Assembly: GCA_013361525.1 (NCBI GenBank)
Contig: JABFXY010000089.1
Span: 1-46,336, forward strand
Reading direction: 5' to 3'
DNA from: Polyangiaceae bacterium
Lineage (GTDB): Bacteria; Myxococcota_A; Polyangia; Polyangiales; Polyangiaceae
DNA: 46,336 bases
Shown here: piece after piece, positions 8,191-15,428 of the stretch
How positions within the stretch are numbered: the first letter of the stretch is position 1
Layout: the number at the start of each line of letters is the position of its first letter
Program-made: the position numbers and the translations under genes
Notes under the pieces: model-generated
Told to the model about the DNA's origin: nothing
The model's database searches: none
Seen by the model: the letters and a program-made list of their open reading frames with translations, nothing else

Positions 8191-9261
8191 TTACTTCTTT
8201 CGCGGAGGCGTGAGCGCGGCGTCCGGCTGGCGCAGCACGCCTTCGCGCACCGCTCGCGCGGCGCGAACGACCGCGCGACCCGCGTTGCGCGCTTCCTCCT
8301 GGATGGCCCGATCGCGGTCGAGCGCTTGGTGGCTCGTCGCATAGGGCTCGAAGTAGCCCACGTACCGCTCGATCTCCCCGAGCGCTCCGCTCGGGACGAG
8401 GCCCATCCAGGTCAACCAATCGTGCAACGAAGTGCGCAGCGCGCTCGCTCCGGAGACGTCACCGTGAACGATAAGACCGAAAGCCCTGCCGGCGAGGTGC
8501 TTCGGGTACGACCACCCGTCGAGCTCGAGAGCCTTCGCGCGCGCAGCATCTTTGCCCTGCGTCGTCGTCGGGTCGGGGTTGCCGCCGTCGGCGCATACCA
8601 GCCGGTCCATCATGAGCTTCAGCGGGCTCGGCGCCTCGCCCCAGTACACGGGCGCGACGATCAACACGCCATGAGCGGCGACCCACAGCGGATATATCTC
8701 CGCCATCGCGTCGCCCGTCTGGCCCGTCGCGTGGTTCGGGTAGCAGGAACATGGCCAATGACAAAGCGGCATCGCGGTCGAAACACACGCCTTGCAGGGG
8801 TGGATGTGCAAGAGCGGCTCGGAAACCAGCCGCGATAGATCGAGGCGGTCGGCAGCCCCGCCGTCCGCCGCGATCGCGTCCATCGCGACCTCCACGAGGC
8901 GATATGTCTTCGACATCTCGCCGGGGCAAGTACCGTCGTTGCGGCTCGAGCCGACGATGACCAGCACGCGGACCGGACCGTCTGGAGCGGCGTGGCGTTC
9001 GGCGGCGGAAAGAACCGCGGCTCGCGACGCCCGCCAATCCTCCGAAAGCTCGTAAGACGGATCCGCGAACCCCGGCCCCGCCGGGCGGGTGAGAGGTGCC
9101 TTCCGGCCTCTGCAGTATGCGTCATACGCAATTGCCTCCAACCGATCGATCGCGTCACGCTCCCCATCGAAAGCGGGGTCGACGAACCGCTCGAGGTACC
9201 GCCGGCGAAACGCAGCGCGATCGAGCCTACCCGGATATTGCCCTTTGCGAACGTCGACCAT
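8191..9261 (-). CDS. NAD(P)H-dependent FMN reductase-like flavodoxin-fold protein
   Basis: A 356-aa protein with an N-terminal ~110-residue helical extension and then a flavodoxin-like domain beginning VRVLVIVGSSRNDGTCPG, where the GSSRNDG loop should bind FMN phosphate. It continues with YWGEAPSPLKLMMDRL, typical of NADPH-dependent FMN reductases (iron-sulfur flavoprotein type). A cysteine-rich insert (HPCKACVSTAMPLCHWPCSC) could bind an Fe-S cluster or metal. The ATG at 9261 avoids overlap with the dehydrogenase gene that ends at 9294; a start at 9321 would overlap it. Likely co-transcribed with that dehydrogenase. Confidence 0.82.
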   Translation of the reverse strand: MVDVRKGQYPGRLDRAAFRRRYLERFVDPAFDGERDAIDRLEAIAYDAYCRGRKAPLTRPAGPGFADPSYELSEDWRASRAAVLSAAERHAAPDGPVRVLVIVGSSRNDGTCPGEMSKTYRLVEVAMDAIAADGGAADRLDLSRLVSEPLLHIHPCKACVSTAMPLCHWPCSCYPNHATGQTGDAMAEIYPLWVAAHGVLIVAPVYWGEAPSPLKLMMDRLVCADGGNPDPTTTQGKDAARAKALELDGWSYPKHLAGRAFGLIVHGDVSGASALRTSLHDWLTWMGLVPSGALGEIERYVGYFEPYATSHQALDRDRAIQEEARNAGRAVVRAARAVREGVLRQPDAALTPPRKK

Positions 9262-9293
9262 GGGACGCGCCCTCAAAACCGGTGCTTCGCGCC

Positions 9294-10445
9294 CTAGGGC
9301 CGCAGCACCACTTTGAGACAATCATCTTCCTTCTTGTTGAAGATGTCGTATGCGTGCGGAGCGTCGGCGAGGGGTAGCCGATGCGAGATGACATCGTCCG
9401 CGCGGAGCTTCCCGGCGACGACCAATTCCAACAAATCGTCGACGTACCGGTGGACGAGCGCCTGCCCCATCCCCACGCGAATCCCCTTGTCGAACATCTG
9501 CCCAATCGGAAAATTGTCATAAGGGACGCCATACACGCCCACGATTGAAATGGTGCCTCCGCGGCGTACGGCGCTCACACATGAGCGCAACACGTCGATC
9601 GTGCCGACCTGGACGTGAATCGCGTTTTTGACCTTGTCGCCGAGCGTGCGATGCGCCTCCATTCCGACAGCATCGACGACGACGTCCGCACCTCTGCCGT
9701 CCGTCATCGCCCGGATACGCTCGATGGTCTCGTCGTTGGCGAACATGACGTCGGCCTTGGCGGCGCCGCGCGCTCGCTCGAGCCGATAGGCCTCCCGGTC
9801 GATGCCGATGACACGCGAGGCGCCCTTGAGCCATGCGCACTTCATGGCCATGATCCCCACGGGGCCACAGCCGAAGACGGCGACGGTCTCACCACCTTTC
9901 ATGTCAGACCACTCGATCGCGCTGTAGCCCGTCGGCAGAATATCGGTGAGAAAGAGGACGCTTTCGTCGCTCATCGCATCGGGTACTTTGCGCGGGCCGA
10001 CGTCTGCGAAGGGTACCCTCACGTATTCGGCCTGGCCGCCCTGGTACCCGCCGTAAACGTCGGTATACCCGAATAGGCCACCGCCCTTTTCTTTCAACAG
10101 ACCACCCTCGGGGCCGTAATTCTTGTTGGAGACTTCGCAATGCACCGGCAGGCCGCGGTTGCAAAACCAACACGCGCCACACGCGATCGGAAACGGCACG
10201 AAGACCCGATCACCCTTCTCGAGCTTCGTCACTTCGGATCCGACTTCCTCGACGACGCCCATGAACTCGTGGCCGAGCGTCATCGGCTTTACCTGAGGGA
10301 TCAGCCCGTTGAAGATGTGCAGGTCCGAGCCACAAATCGCGGTCGCCGTCACACGTAGGACCACGTCGGTGGGCTCCACGATTCTGGGATCCGCCACATT
10401 GTCGACCGTGACCTTTTTGGGCCTGTGGAAAACCAACGCACGCAT
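9294..10445 (-). CDS. Zinc-dependent alcohol dehydrogenase, glutathione-independent formaldehyde dehydrogenase type
   Basis: A 383-aa medium-chain dehydrogenase. Catalytic zinc ligands are in ICGSDLH and GHEFMG. The structural zinc site is CGACWFCNRGLPVHC. The Rossmann nucleotide site is VAVFGCGPVGIMAMK, and the following acidic GIDRE suggests NAD preference. Length and the long loop (NKNYGPEGGLLKEKGGGLFG, then YTDVYGGYQGGQAEY) match the FdhA-like formaldehyde/alcohol dehydrogenase branch. Start ATG 10445 has GGAGG seven bases upstream. First gene of an operon with the flavodoxin-fold reductase. Confidence 0.93.
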   Translation of the reverse strand: MRALVFHRPKKVTVDNVADPRIVEPTDVVLRVTATAICGSDLHIFNGLIPQVKPMTLGHEFMGVVEEVGSEVTKLEKGDRVFVPFPIACGACWFCNRGLPVHCEVSNKNYGPEGGLLKEKGGGLFGYTDVYGGYQGGQAEYVRVPFADVGPRKVPDAMSDESVLFLTDILPTGYSAIEWSDMKGGETVAVFGCGPVGIMAMKCAWLKGASRVIGIDREAYRLERARGAAKADVMFANDETIERIRAMTDGRGADVVVDAVGMEAHRTLGDKVKNAIHVQVGTIDVLRSCVSAVRRGGTISIVGVYGVPYDNFPIGQMFDKGIRVGMGQALVHRYVDDLLELVVAGKLRADDVISHRLPLADAPHAYDIFNKKEDDCLKVVLRP

Positions 10446-10890
10446 GGCGAACCTCCAATAGTCGACCACCCGCAGGTTTCGTGCCGTACGCGAAGAAGCG
10501 GTACGCGTGGCGGCGCTCGGAAACGCTCGTTCAAAACACCAACAAGAATGGAAACGACCGAGGTCGCACAACGCCACATTGGCAAAGGCAAGAGCCTGAA
10601 TATTCTTAGCCATCCCATGATCTTTTCACAATCGCTGTGGTCGTCTGCGCGGCATCGAGTCGTTGAAGGAGCGAGGGTCGCGTGTGGGCTGGCGCACTGG
10701 TCTTGGCGAGCGCTCGCTTATTTGCGAGCTCCCCGACTGCAGTCGAATATCCGAGCACAAGGCGAAATCCGCGCAACGGCGGCCGCGCTGCATGCGTCGG
10801 CAGACCGCCTGCAGACGAAGCAGACGGTTATCGTCTCACCCGCTCAGCGATTGGATATTTGGTAGTCGGATCGTACGCGTAGAGCGCTGC
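10446..10890. other. 445-bp intergenic stretch between gvpK and the zinc dehydrogenase
   Basis: No convincing gene. Read on the minus strand, a possible promoter for the dehydrogenase is seen near 10590-10640: TTGTGA, 17 bases, TAAGAA. A 6-bp stem (GCTCGC/GCGAGC, 10712-10729, loop TTATTT) sits about 160 bases after gvpK and could end that operon. Both calls are weak. Confidence 0.3.
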
Positions 10891-11334
10891 TCAGAGCACG
10901 GTTCCGAGCGGACCGAGATCGATATTGAGATCCTCGTCGCGCAGCCGAAATACCCTCTTGAGCTCCGCCATCTTTTTGTCGAGCTTGAGGAACGTCTCTC
11001 CCATCCGCTCGATCTCCTCGTCCGTCAGGGAGCCGGCCTCGACTCGCCGAGTCGCCTGGCGTTCGAGCAGCTGACGGACGAGCTCGACAACGGTGAGCAC
11101 GAGCTGCGCGAGGCCTTGCTCGACCCGTTCCGGGTCGACGGCAATATGCCGCGGGCCACGCACCGTCGTGGCGCGCGGTTGCCGCGCGAGCTCGACGAGC
11201 ACGGACGGATCACCGACGTAGCGATCGGCGAACGGGCGGCCCTTCGGACGGGCGCGCGTCTGGCCGCCACCTTCCAGTGCGGCTCGTCGGCGTTGCTGTC
11301 GGTGTGTATCGGCTCGGATACTGCGCTGAGACAT
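10891..11334 (-). CDS. gvpK: Gas vesicle protein GvpK
   Basis: The C-terminal ~85 residues match GvpK closely: IAVDPERVEQGLAQLVLTVV, LLERQATRRVEAGSLTDEEI and a C-terminal DEDLNIDLGPLGTVL. GvpK is an essential minor component of gas-vesicle assembly. The ATG at 11334 would give 147 aa and overlaps the preceding gvpL-type gene by about 125 bases in another frame. A GTG at 11163 would give a 90-aa protein, the usual GvpK size, without overlap. No clear ribosome site distinguishes them. Last gene of the minus-strand gvp operon. Confidence 0.92.
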   Translation of the reverse strand: MSQRSIRADTHRQQRRRAALEGGGQTRARPKGRPFADRYVGDPSVLVELARQPRATTVRGPRHIAVDPERVEQGLAQLVLTVVELVRQLLERQATRRVEAGSLTDEEIERMGETFLKLDKKMAELKRVFRLRDEDLNIDLGPLGTVL

Positions 11335-11932
11335 CGGTCGGCTCGGGTTCGGTCACAATGAATGAATACGGAGGCCATGGTCCGCTGAGCAAACAGCGCA
11401 CGCGGTCCTCTGCATGCGTAATTCGGGTGAACGCGCGGCGAAGGCGCACCACATCCCCGGACGCGAGCAGAAAGGCCCCTCGCAAGAGGACCGGCGCCGC
11501 AGCGGGACAGGCACGACTCACCTCGAGGACGTACGCGCGCAATCGCTCGTAGATGCCTCGGGCAACGGGGTGGTGAGCGTCGGGGCCGACGATGACGATC
11601 CCCATCTCGAGCTTGTCGCCGACGCGCCGGAGCGCGTCGAGCAGGAGGTCGTGGCGTGCAAGAAGCGCCCGTCGCACGCCCTCAGCCGTCGGCAAGACCG
11701 TGCCGAAACGAGCCGGAAGCGCGGGGACGAAGCGACGAATGTCCTCGACCGTGAGCTCGTGGGAGACGAGGTTCTCCGACGTGGGACGACGGTGAGAAGC
11801 GTCGACCGCCGTCGCGAACGCGACGAGCTCACCGGCCTCGACATTGCCAATCGGCGCGCCACTCCATCCCCTCAGGGTCGAAGGAAGGCGCGTCCCGCGC
11901 GCGCCGATTGCATAGACATAACGATGGCTCAT
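11210..11932 (-). CDS. Gas vesicle protein GvpL/GvpF family (third copy)
   Basis: A 240-aa GvpF/L-type protein: N-terminal YVYAIGARG, the central LPARFGTVLPTAEGVRRAL and LLLDALRRVGDKLEMGIVIV segments, and the C-terminal GPWPPYSFIV signature. GvpF/L proteins bind the vesicle surface and act in early assembly or chaperoning of GvpA. The start ATG overlaps the upstream gvpS-like stop (ATGA). The ~45 residues after PPYSF are Arg/Pro/Ser-rich, unlike the family, and overlap gvpK out of frame; the natural end may be close to PPYSF, with a frame change here. Confidence 0.88.
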   Translation of the reverse strand: MSHRYVYAIGARGTRLPSTLRGWSGAPIGNVEAGELVAFATAVDASHRRPTSENLVSHELTVEDIRRFVPALPARFGTVLPTAEGVRRALLARHDLLLDALRRVGDKLEMGIVIVGPDAHHPVARGIYERLRAYVLEVSRACPAAAPVLLRGAFLLASGDVVRLRRAFTRITHAEDRVRCLLSGPWPPYSFIVTEPEPTDVSAQYPSRYTPTATPTSRTGRWRPDARPSEGPPVRRSLRR

Positions 11933-12159
11933 CGGCTTCGACGTTTCGACGATCCTGCGAGGATCGGCCGCGGCTCGACATGGAGGCGCTCGACCGACGC
12001 CAGGAGCACATTGAGCTGCAACGAGATGAGCTCGACATCCGCAACCGAGATCATGAGATCACCCGTCAGCACGACCCCTCTGTCGACCAACCTGTCCAGC
12101 AGGTCCACGAGCGAGCCGTTCGCGTGCGTGTTCGGGGTGCGCACTTGCAACTTCCTCAC
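11929..12159 (-). CDS. Gas vesicle GvpA/J/S-family minor protein (GvpS-like)
   Basis: A 76-aa GvpA-fold protein. Core: LVDLLDRLVDRGVVLTGDLM and ISVADVELISLQLNVLLASV. The V-LTGDLMISVADV pattern is nearer the minor paralogues GvpS/GvpJ/GvpM than the shell protein GvpA, whose signature here is IVIDAWARVSLVGIE. The GTG start at 12159 overlaps the stop of the upstream gvpL-type gene (GTGA), and the gene ends with ATGA into the next gene. Position between gvpL and gvpK matches gvpS in the Bacillus-type order F-G-L-S-K-J. Probably a vesicle tip or nucleation component. Confidence 0.88.
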   Translation of the reverse strand: MRKLQVRTPNTHANGSLVDLLDRLVDRGVVLTGDLMISVADVELISLQLNVLLASVERLHVEPRPILAGSSKRRSR

Positions 12160-13007
12160 GGCGACGACTCGGCGTTGATGACCGCGAAGCTGTAGGGCGG
12201 AAGCGGCCCGGTGTACTCCGACGATAGAGGAACATCCTGCATCGTGAAGTCGTGAAGGCTCCTCAGGAAGGCCTCCTCGGCACCCCGGCGGACCAGGAAC
12301 GCCGCGCGCATGATCTCGACCTCTCGTCGCGACCTCGGTTCGGAACGGGGCATCAGACATCCCCCGTCCGCGCCCGGCAGAATTGCATTGTAGGAAGCCT
12401 CCTCGATCTCGTTGATCACGCGGTCGACGGCATCGCTCGCTTCGCGTTCGCGGCGGCGTTTCGCGAAGTATGCGTGCCCTGGCCTCGCGTCGCGTTGCGT
12501 GCGCCCTACGGCTCGCGATGCGACGTTCTCGACATCGGTTGTCTTCGCGCGCACCTCGACCAGCCATTCGTCGCGTCCGTCGATGCGGCCGAGCGCGTCG
12601 AGCAGGCGGTCGTGCTCGGTGTCCAATGCCGTCGCGAGATCTTCGGTGCGGGCGTAAACGGCGCCGAACTTCGACGGCAGCACCGCGCAATGCCGATGAA
12701 TGCGCTCGACCATCGCGTCATGCGCCAGAACGGCGCTCTCGACCCAAGCTCGATCACGAAGACGGGTTTCAAGCGCCTCGTGTGTGAACTCGGCCAGCGG
12801 GACGGACTGGACGATGGCACAGAGATCCCGCGCAACGATCCGCTCGATCGAGCAGGCCGTGGTGAGCCCCACCGGCAGCTGGCCGGCCGCCGGCGTCGCG
12901 ACGATACCGTATAGGTAATACCCGCGCTCCCCGCCGCCGGCGCGAGGCGACCCCCCGGGTGCTCGACGACGAGCACCCGGCCCAGGGCGTTGATGTTTAC
13001 CGGTCAT
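12156..13007 (-). CDS. gvpL: Gas vesicle protein GvpL/GvpF family (second copy, GvpL position)
   Basis: A 283-aa GvpF/L protein. After a Gly/Pro/Arg-rich N terminus it reads GYYLYGIVATP, then HCAVLPSKFGAVYARTEDL, LLDALGRIDGRDEWLVEV and the C-terminal GPLPPYSFAVI family ending. It directly follows gvpG (ATGA overlap), the place of gvpL in the Bacillus-type order. The N-terminal ~27 residues are low complexity and not typical, so the true start could be slightly downstream, but coupling supports 13007. Confidence 0.9.
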   Translation of the reverse strand: MTGKHQRPGPGARRRAPGGSPRAGGGERGYYLYGIVATPAAGQLPVGLTTACSIERIVARDLCAIVQSVPLAEFTHEALETRLRDRAWVESAVLAHDAMVERIHRHCAVLPSKFGAVYARTEDLATALDTEHDRLLDALGRIDGRDEWLVEVRAKTTDVENVASRAVGRTQRDARPGHAYFAKRRREREASDAVDRVINEIEEASYNAILPGADGGCLMPRSEPRSRREVEIMRAAFLVRRGAEEAFLRSLHDFTMQDVPLSSEYTGPLPPYSFAVINAESSP

Positions 13008-13294
13008 TGCGACTCCTCGTCCGCGGCGGCCTGGGCCTCCGCCGCAGCGGCTGCCTGCTCGTCCTCGCGCATTTGTTTCAGCTCCGCGAGCAGCTCTTCT
13101 TCCTGCTTTTGGAACTCTGCCTCGTCGATCTCTCCGAGCTCGAGACGCGCATTCAGCCGAACGAGCTCGTCCTTGAGCTTCTCCTGACTGGGCATCTGAG
13201 CATTCGCCTGATCTCGTATCGTTTCGAGCAGCGAGACGAACAAGTGGGCCGGTCCAGTCACCGGCGCGAGCAGGATGTCGCTGAGAAGTCCCAT
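13004..13294 (-). CDS. gvpG: Gas vesicle protein GvpG
   Basis: A 96-aa protein starting MGLLSDILLAPVTGPAHLF, the GvpG signature, followed by a highly charged coiled coil (KLKDELVRLNARLELGEIDE, EAEFQKQEEELLAELKQMRE) and an Ala/Glu tail. GvpG is an essential helper for vesicle assembly and interacts with GvpF/L. It begins 7 bases after gvpF and overlaps gvpL by 4 bases. Confidence 0.94.
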   Translation of the reverse strand: MGLLSDILLAPVTGPAHLFVSLLETIRDQANAQMPSQEKLKDELVRLNARLELGEIDEAEFQKQEEELLAELKQMREDEQAAAAAEAQAAADEESQ

Positions 13295-13301
13295 GAGCGA
13301 C

Positions 13302-14084
13302 CTATTGCGGCTGGTCCGGGATCACCAGATTGACGAAGCTGTACGGAGGCAATGGGCCGACGTACTTGATGATCAGTCGATCCTTCTCCGCCTCGGAGAG
13401 CGCCTTGACCTTCTCGTCGAAGGTCGGGATCTTCGAGCGATCGACCAGAAACGACGCGTTGAGGATCATGTCGTCGGCGAGCAGCCGGTTCGTCGCCACG
13501 TTCGCAGCGAGCGCGCGCAATTGGTCGAGAATGCGCTCCGCCTCCGCGCCGCGCTTGCGCTCCATGGCCTCGAATGCCGCGCGCCCCAACTCGATCTTGT
13601 CGTCGTTCGCTTCCTTGGACGCAGCCCCGGCGGTGCCGAGGAGACCCTTGATATTCGGCTCCTCTGCGAGGATCTCGGAAAATAGGCGATTGCGATCCCA
13701 CAGGACTTTGAGATTGAGCTCGGCCTTGCCCTTCACGGTGTCGAAGAAGCGCATCAACGCGCCGTGGTTGTCGCGCAGGAAGCGAATGACCTCGCCATCG
13801 TTGCCGGCAACCGTCCCGAAGCGCATCGGCAGAACGTCGCCGCGTTCGAGCGCCTCGTCGACGAGCCCCTCATGCGCAGCCAAATTCGCCCGAGAGGGAT
13901 CATATTGCGTCAGCGGAACGTCGCTCACGAGCGCCGCGAGGTCGCCGTCGCGAACAAGACGAGGCTTTCGCTTCGCGCCATTCGCCCCGATGGGCAATGT
14001 GTGGAAGGACGCCTTTTTGGCCGATCCAGGCAGCACACAATACACATACGTCCCTGTTTTCGTCGCCGCGGACTGCGTTTCCAT
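13302..14084 (-). CDS. gvpF: Gas vesicle protein GvpF/GvpL family (first copy, GvpF position)
   Basis: A 260-aa GvpF/L protein: TYVYCVLPGSAKKASFHTLP, DLAALVSDVPLTQYDPSRAN, VLPMRFGTVAGNDGEV and the C-terminal GPLPPYSFVNLVI. GvpF is required early in assembly and contacts GvpA. ATG 14084 is chosen for its ribosome site (GCGGAGAA) and because family members begin just before the YVYCV strand. A start at 14147 would overlap the gvpA stop as ATGA and add 21 residues; that is the alternative. Confidence 0.92.
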   Translation of the reverse strand: METQSAATKTGTYVYCVLPGSAKKASFHTLPIGANGAKRKPRLVRDGDLAALVSDVPLTQYDPSRANLAAHEGLVDEALERGDVLPMRFGTVAGNDGEVIRFLRDNHGALMRFFDTVKGKAELNLKVLWDRNRLFSEILAEEPNIKGLLGTAGAASKEANDDKIELGRAAFEAMERKRGAEAERILDQLRALAANVATNRLLADDMILNASFLVDRSKIPTFDEKVKALSEAEKDRLIIKYVGPLPPYSFVNLVIPDQPQ

Positions 14085-14143
14085 TTTGAATTCTCCGCTT
14101 TCGTCGATTGCACACCACGCGAGCGTCTCGTCTCCGTGTCGGG

Positions 14144-14692
14144 TCACTTGCCGCCTTGCCCGAGCTTCGGGAAGACGACGTTCGCGTCGTTCTTGCGCGC
14201 GCGCTGCGCGCTCAAGAGCTGTTCGATCACCGGCTCGATGACATCGCGAGCGGCGTGGAAATGCTCTTCGAGATCATCGAGACGAAGGCCTTCGGTGTGC
14301 TCCGCCAGGTATCCGGCGACGTCGTCCGCGGATAGGGCCGGCGCCTCCTCGGGAGGTGGCGTTACGATGCTGGGCTTCTCGCTCACCTCGATCTGCCGGG
14401 AAGGCGCGGCCTCTGCCGACGGCGGCCGTGCGGCGAGCTCGGCGGCGCGAATGGCGTCGGCATACCGAAGGTATGTGTCGACCGACGCGACGACGACGCG
14501 CGCTTCGACCGTGAGCACTTCGATTCCGACGAGCGATACACGCGCCCATGCGTCGATCACGATGCCCTTGTCGAGAATGGCATCGAGAACGTCCGCGAGC
14601 GTGCCCCCGCGCGGGGTCGATCGGACGGCAGGCGAACGCGAAACCGTCCCCTGATCCGGCGCTAAAGCGCCCTCCTGGTTGCGAACTTCCAT
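14144..14692 (-). CDS. gvpA: Gas vesicle structural protein GvpA with long C-terminal extension
   Basis: Residues ~28-85 match the vesicle shell protein GvpA: TLADVLDAILDKGIVIDAWA, RVSLVGIEVLTVEARVVVAS, VDTYLRYADAI. GvpA is normally about 70 aa; this one is 182 aa. The extra ~95 residues comprise a Pro/Ala/Glu linker (ARPPSAEAAPSRQIEV) and a helical segment (DDVAGYLAEHTEGLRLDDLE, then HFHAARDVIEPVIEQLL) ending KLGQGGK; the pattern looks like a small winged-helix or helical domain. Start ATG has GAGGTGA upstream. First gene of the operon; no second, short GvpA is present in the window, so this would be the shell protein unless another lies elsewhere. Confidence 0.9.
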   Translation of the reverse strand: MEVRNQEGALAPDQGTVSRSPAVRSTPRGGTLADVLDAILDKGIVIDAWARVSLVGIEVLTVEARVVVASVDTYLRYADAIRAAELAARPPSAEAAPSRQIEVSEKPSIVTPPPEEAPALSADDVAGYLAEHTEGLRLDDLEEHFHAARDVIEPVIEQLLSAQRARKNDANVVFPKLGQGGK

Positions 14693-15003
14693 GGGTCACC
14701 TCACGGCTTGGCGCCCGGCTTCGACGCCGTCGATGAAAGCGAATCGTGCCTGTCGACACTCGTTGTCGACACTCGTCCCTATCGAGACTCGAGCACCAGC
14801 CGTGCCCGCGTGCGGGCGGCTCTTGATACGTTCATATCGACGGTCGCGTCGTAAATCGCACGTGAATGCGGTACGCAAGTTGAAGACGGTGATCGTGAGC
14901 CCCGCGGGGCGAGGTCCTTCCTCGCCGGACCGAGAGCTGATCGTTCGAGAACGGGGTTGGACCTCGACACGCTCGAATCGCGAACTGCACAACGGAGGAC
15001 CAC
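14693..15003. promoter_or_regulatory. Divergent gvp control region
   Basis: The 311 bp between gvpA (minus) and gvpJ (plus) holds no gene. It contains the tandem 13-bp repeat at 14751-14776, listed separately, and a perfect 12-bp palindrome GCCCCGCGGGGC (14899-14910). It must hold the promoters for both arms of the gas-vesicle cluster, but no confident -35/-10 boxes were identified. Confidence 0.6.
14751..14776. promoter_or_regulatory. Exact tandem repeat with palindromic cores, candidate operator
   Basis: TGTCGACACTCGT occurs twice head to tail with no gap (14751-14763 and 14764-14776). Each copy starts with the 8-bp palindrome TGTCGACA, so the cores are spaced 13 bp apart. It lies about 60-80 bases upstream of gvpA and 230 bases upstream of gvpJ. 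This is the arrangement expected for a dimeric regulator site, but no regulator is assigned. Confidence 0.5.
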
Positions 15004-15423
15004 GTGAGCCAATCGATCTCCCCCCAACGACCGGCGCCGCCGCGGACCCAAGGCACCGTCACCACGCGGCGGGGCGATAACCTGGCCGACATCCTCGAGC
15101 GCGTCTTGGACAAGGGTATCGTCGTCGCGGGCGACGTCACCGTCTCGCTCGCCAGCGTCGAGTTGTTGAGCATCAAGATTCGCCTGCTCATCACCTCGGT
15201 CGACAAGGCTCGAGAGATCGGCATCAACTGGTGGCAACACGATCGCGCGTTGACGTCCAACGGACAGACGCCCGCCCTACCCTCGCCCAATTCCAACGAC
15301 GACGAGACCAGGCGATTGCACGAGCGCCTGGATCATCTCGAGCACGAGCTCGAAAAGATCCTCCCGGCGTTGGAGGCGAATCGAGCGAATTGGTGGCACC
15401 GCCGACGCCGACCGCCTTCGTAA
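15004..15423 (+). CDS. gvpJ: Gas vesicle protein GvpJ
   Basis: A 139-aa GvpA-fold protein with NLADILERVLDKGIVVAGDV and TVSLASVELLSIKIRLLITS, then VDKAREIGINWWQHD. The KAREIGINWW ending of the core is typical of GvpJ (Bacillus GvpJ has a similar KEIGMDWW). GvpJ is a minor tip/nucleation protein. The C-terminal ~55 residues form a charged coiled-coil-like segment (LHERLDHLEHELEKILPALE). GTG start with GGAGG just upstream. Divergent from gvpA; it ends 5 bases before the convergent hybrid kinase gene. Confidence 0.92.
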   Translation: MSQSISPQRPAPPRTQGTVTTRRGDNLADILERVLDKGIVVAGDVTVSLASVELLSIKIRLLITSVDKAREIGINWWQHDRALTSNGQTPALPSPNSNDDETRRLHERLDHLEHELEKILPALEANRANWWHRRRRPPS

Positions 15424-15428
15424 GAAGG

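Noticed and set aside
10220..10240. CACTTCGGATCC match to the end of the MITE-like element
   Set aside because: It lies inside the zinc dehydrogenase coding sequence with no extended similarity to the element; chance match.
10682..10882. Plus-strand ORF of 66 codons beginning with a hydrophobic stretch
   Set aside because: Start is GTG with poorly spaced ribosome site, the hydrophobic part is weak and the rest is Arg/Pro-rich; no homology recognised.
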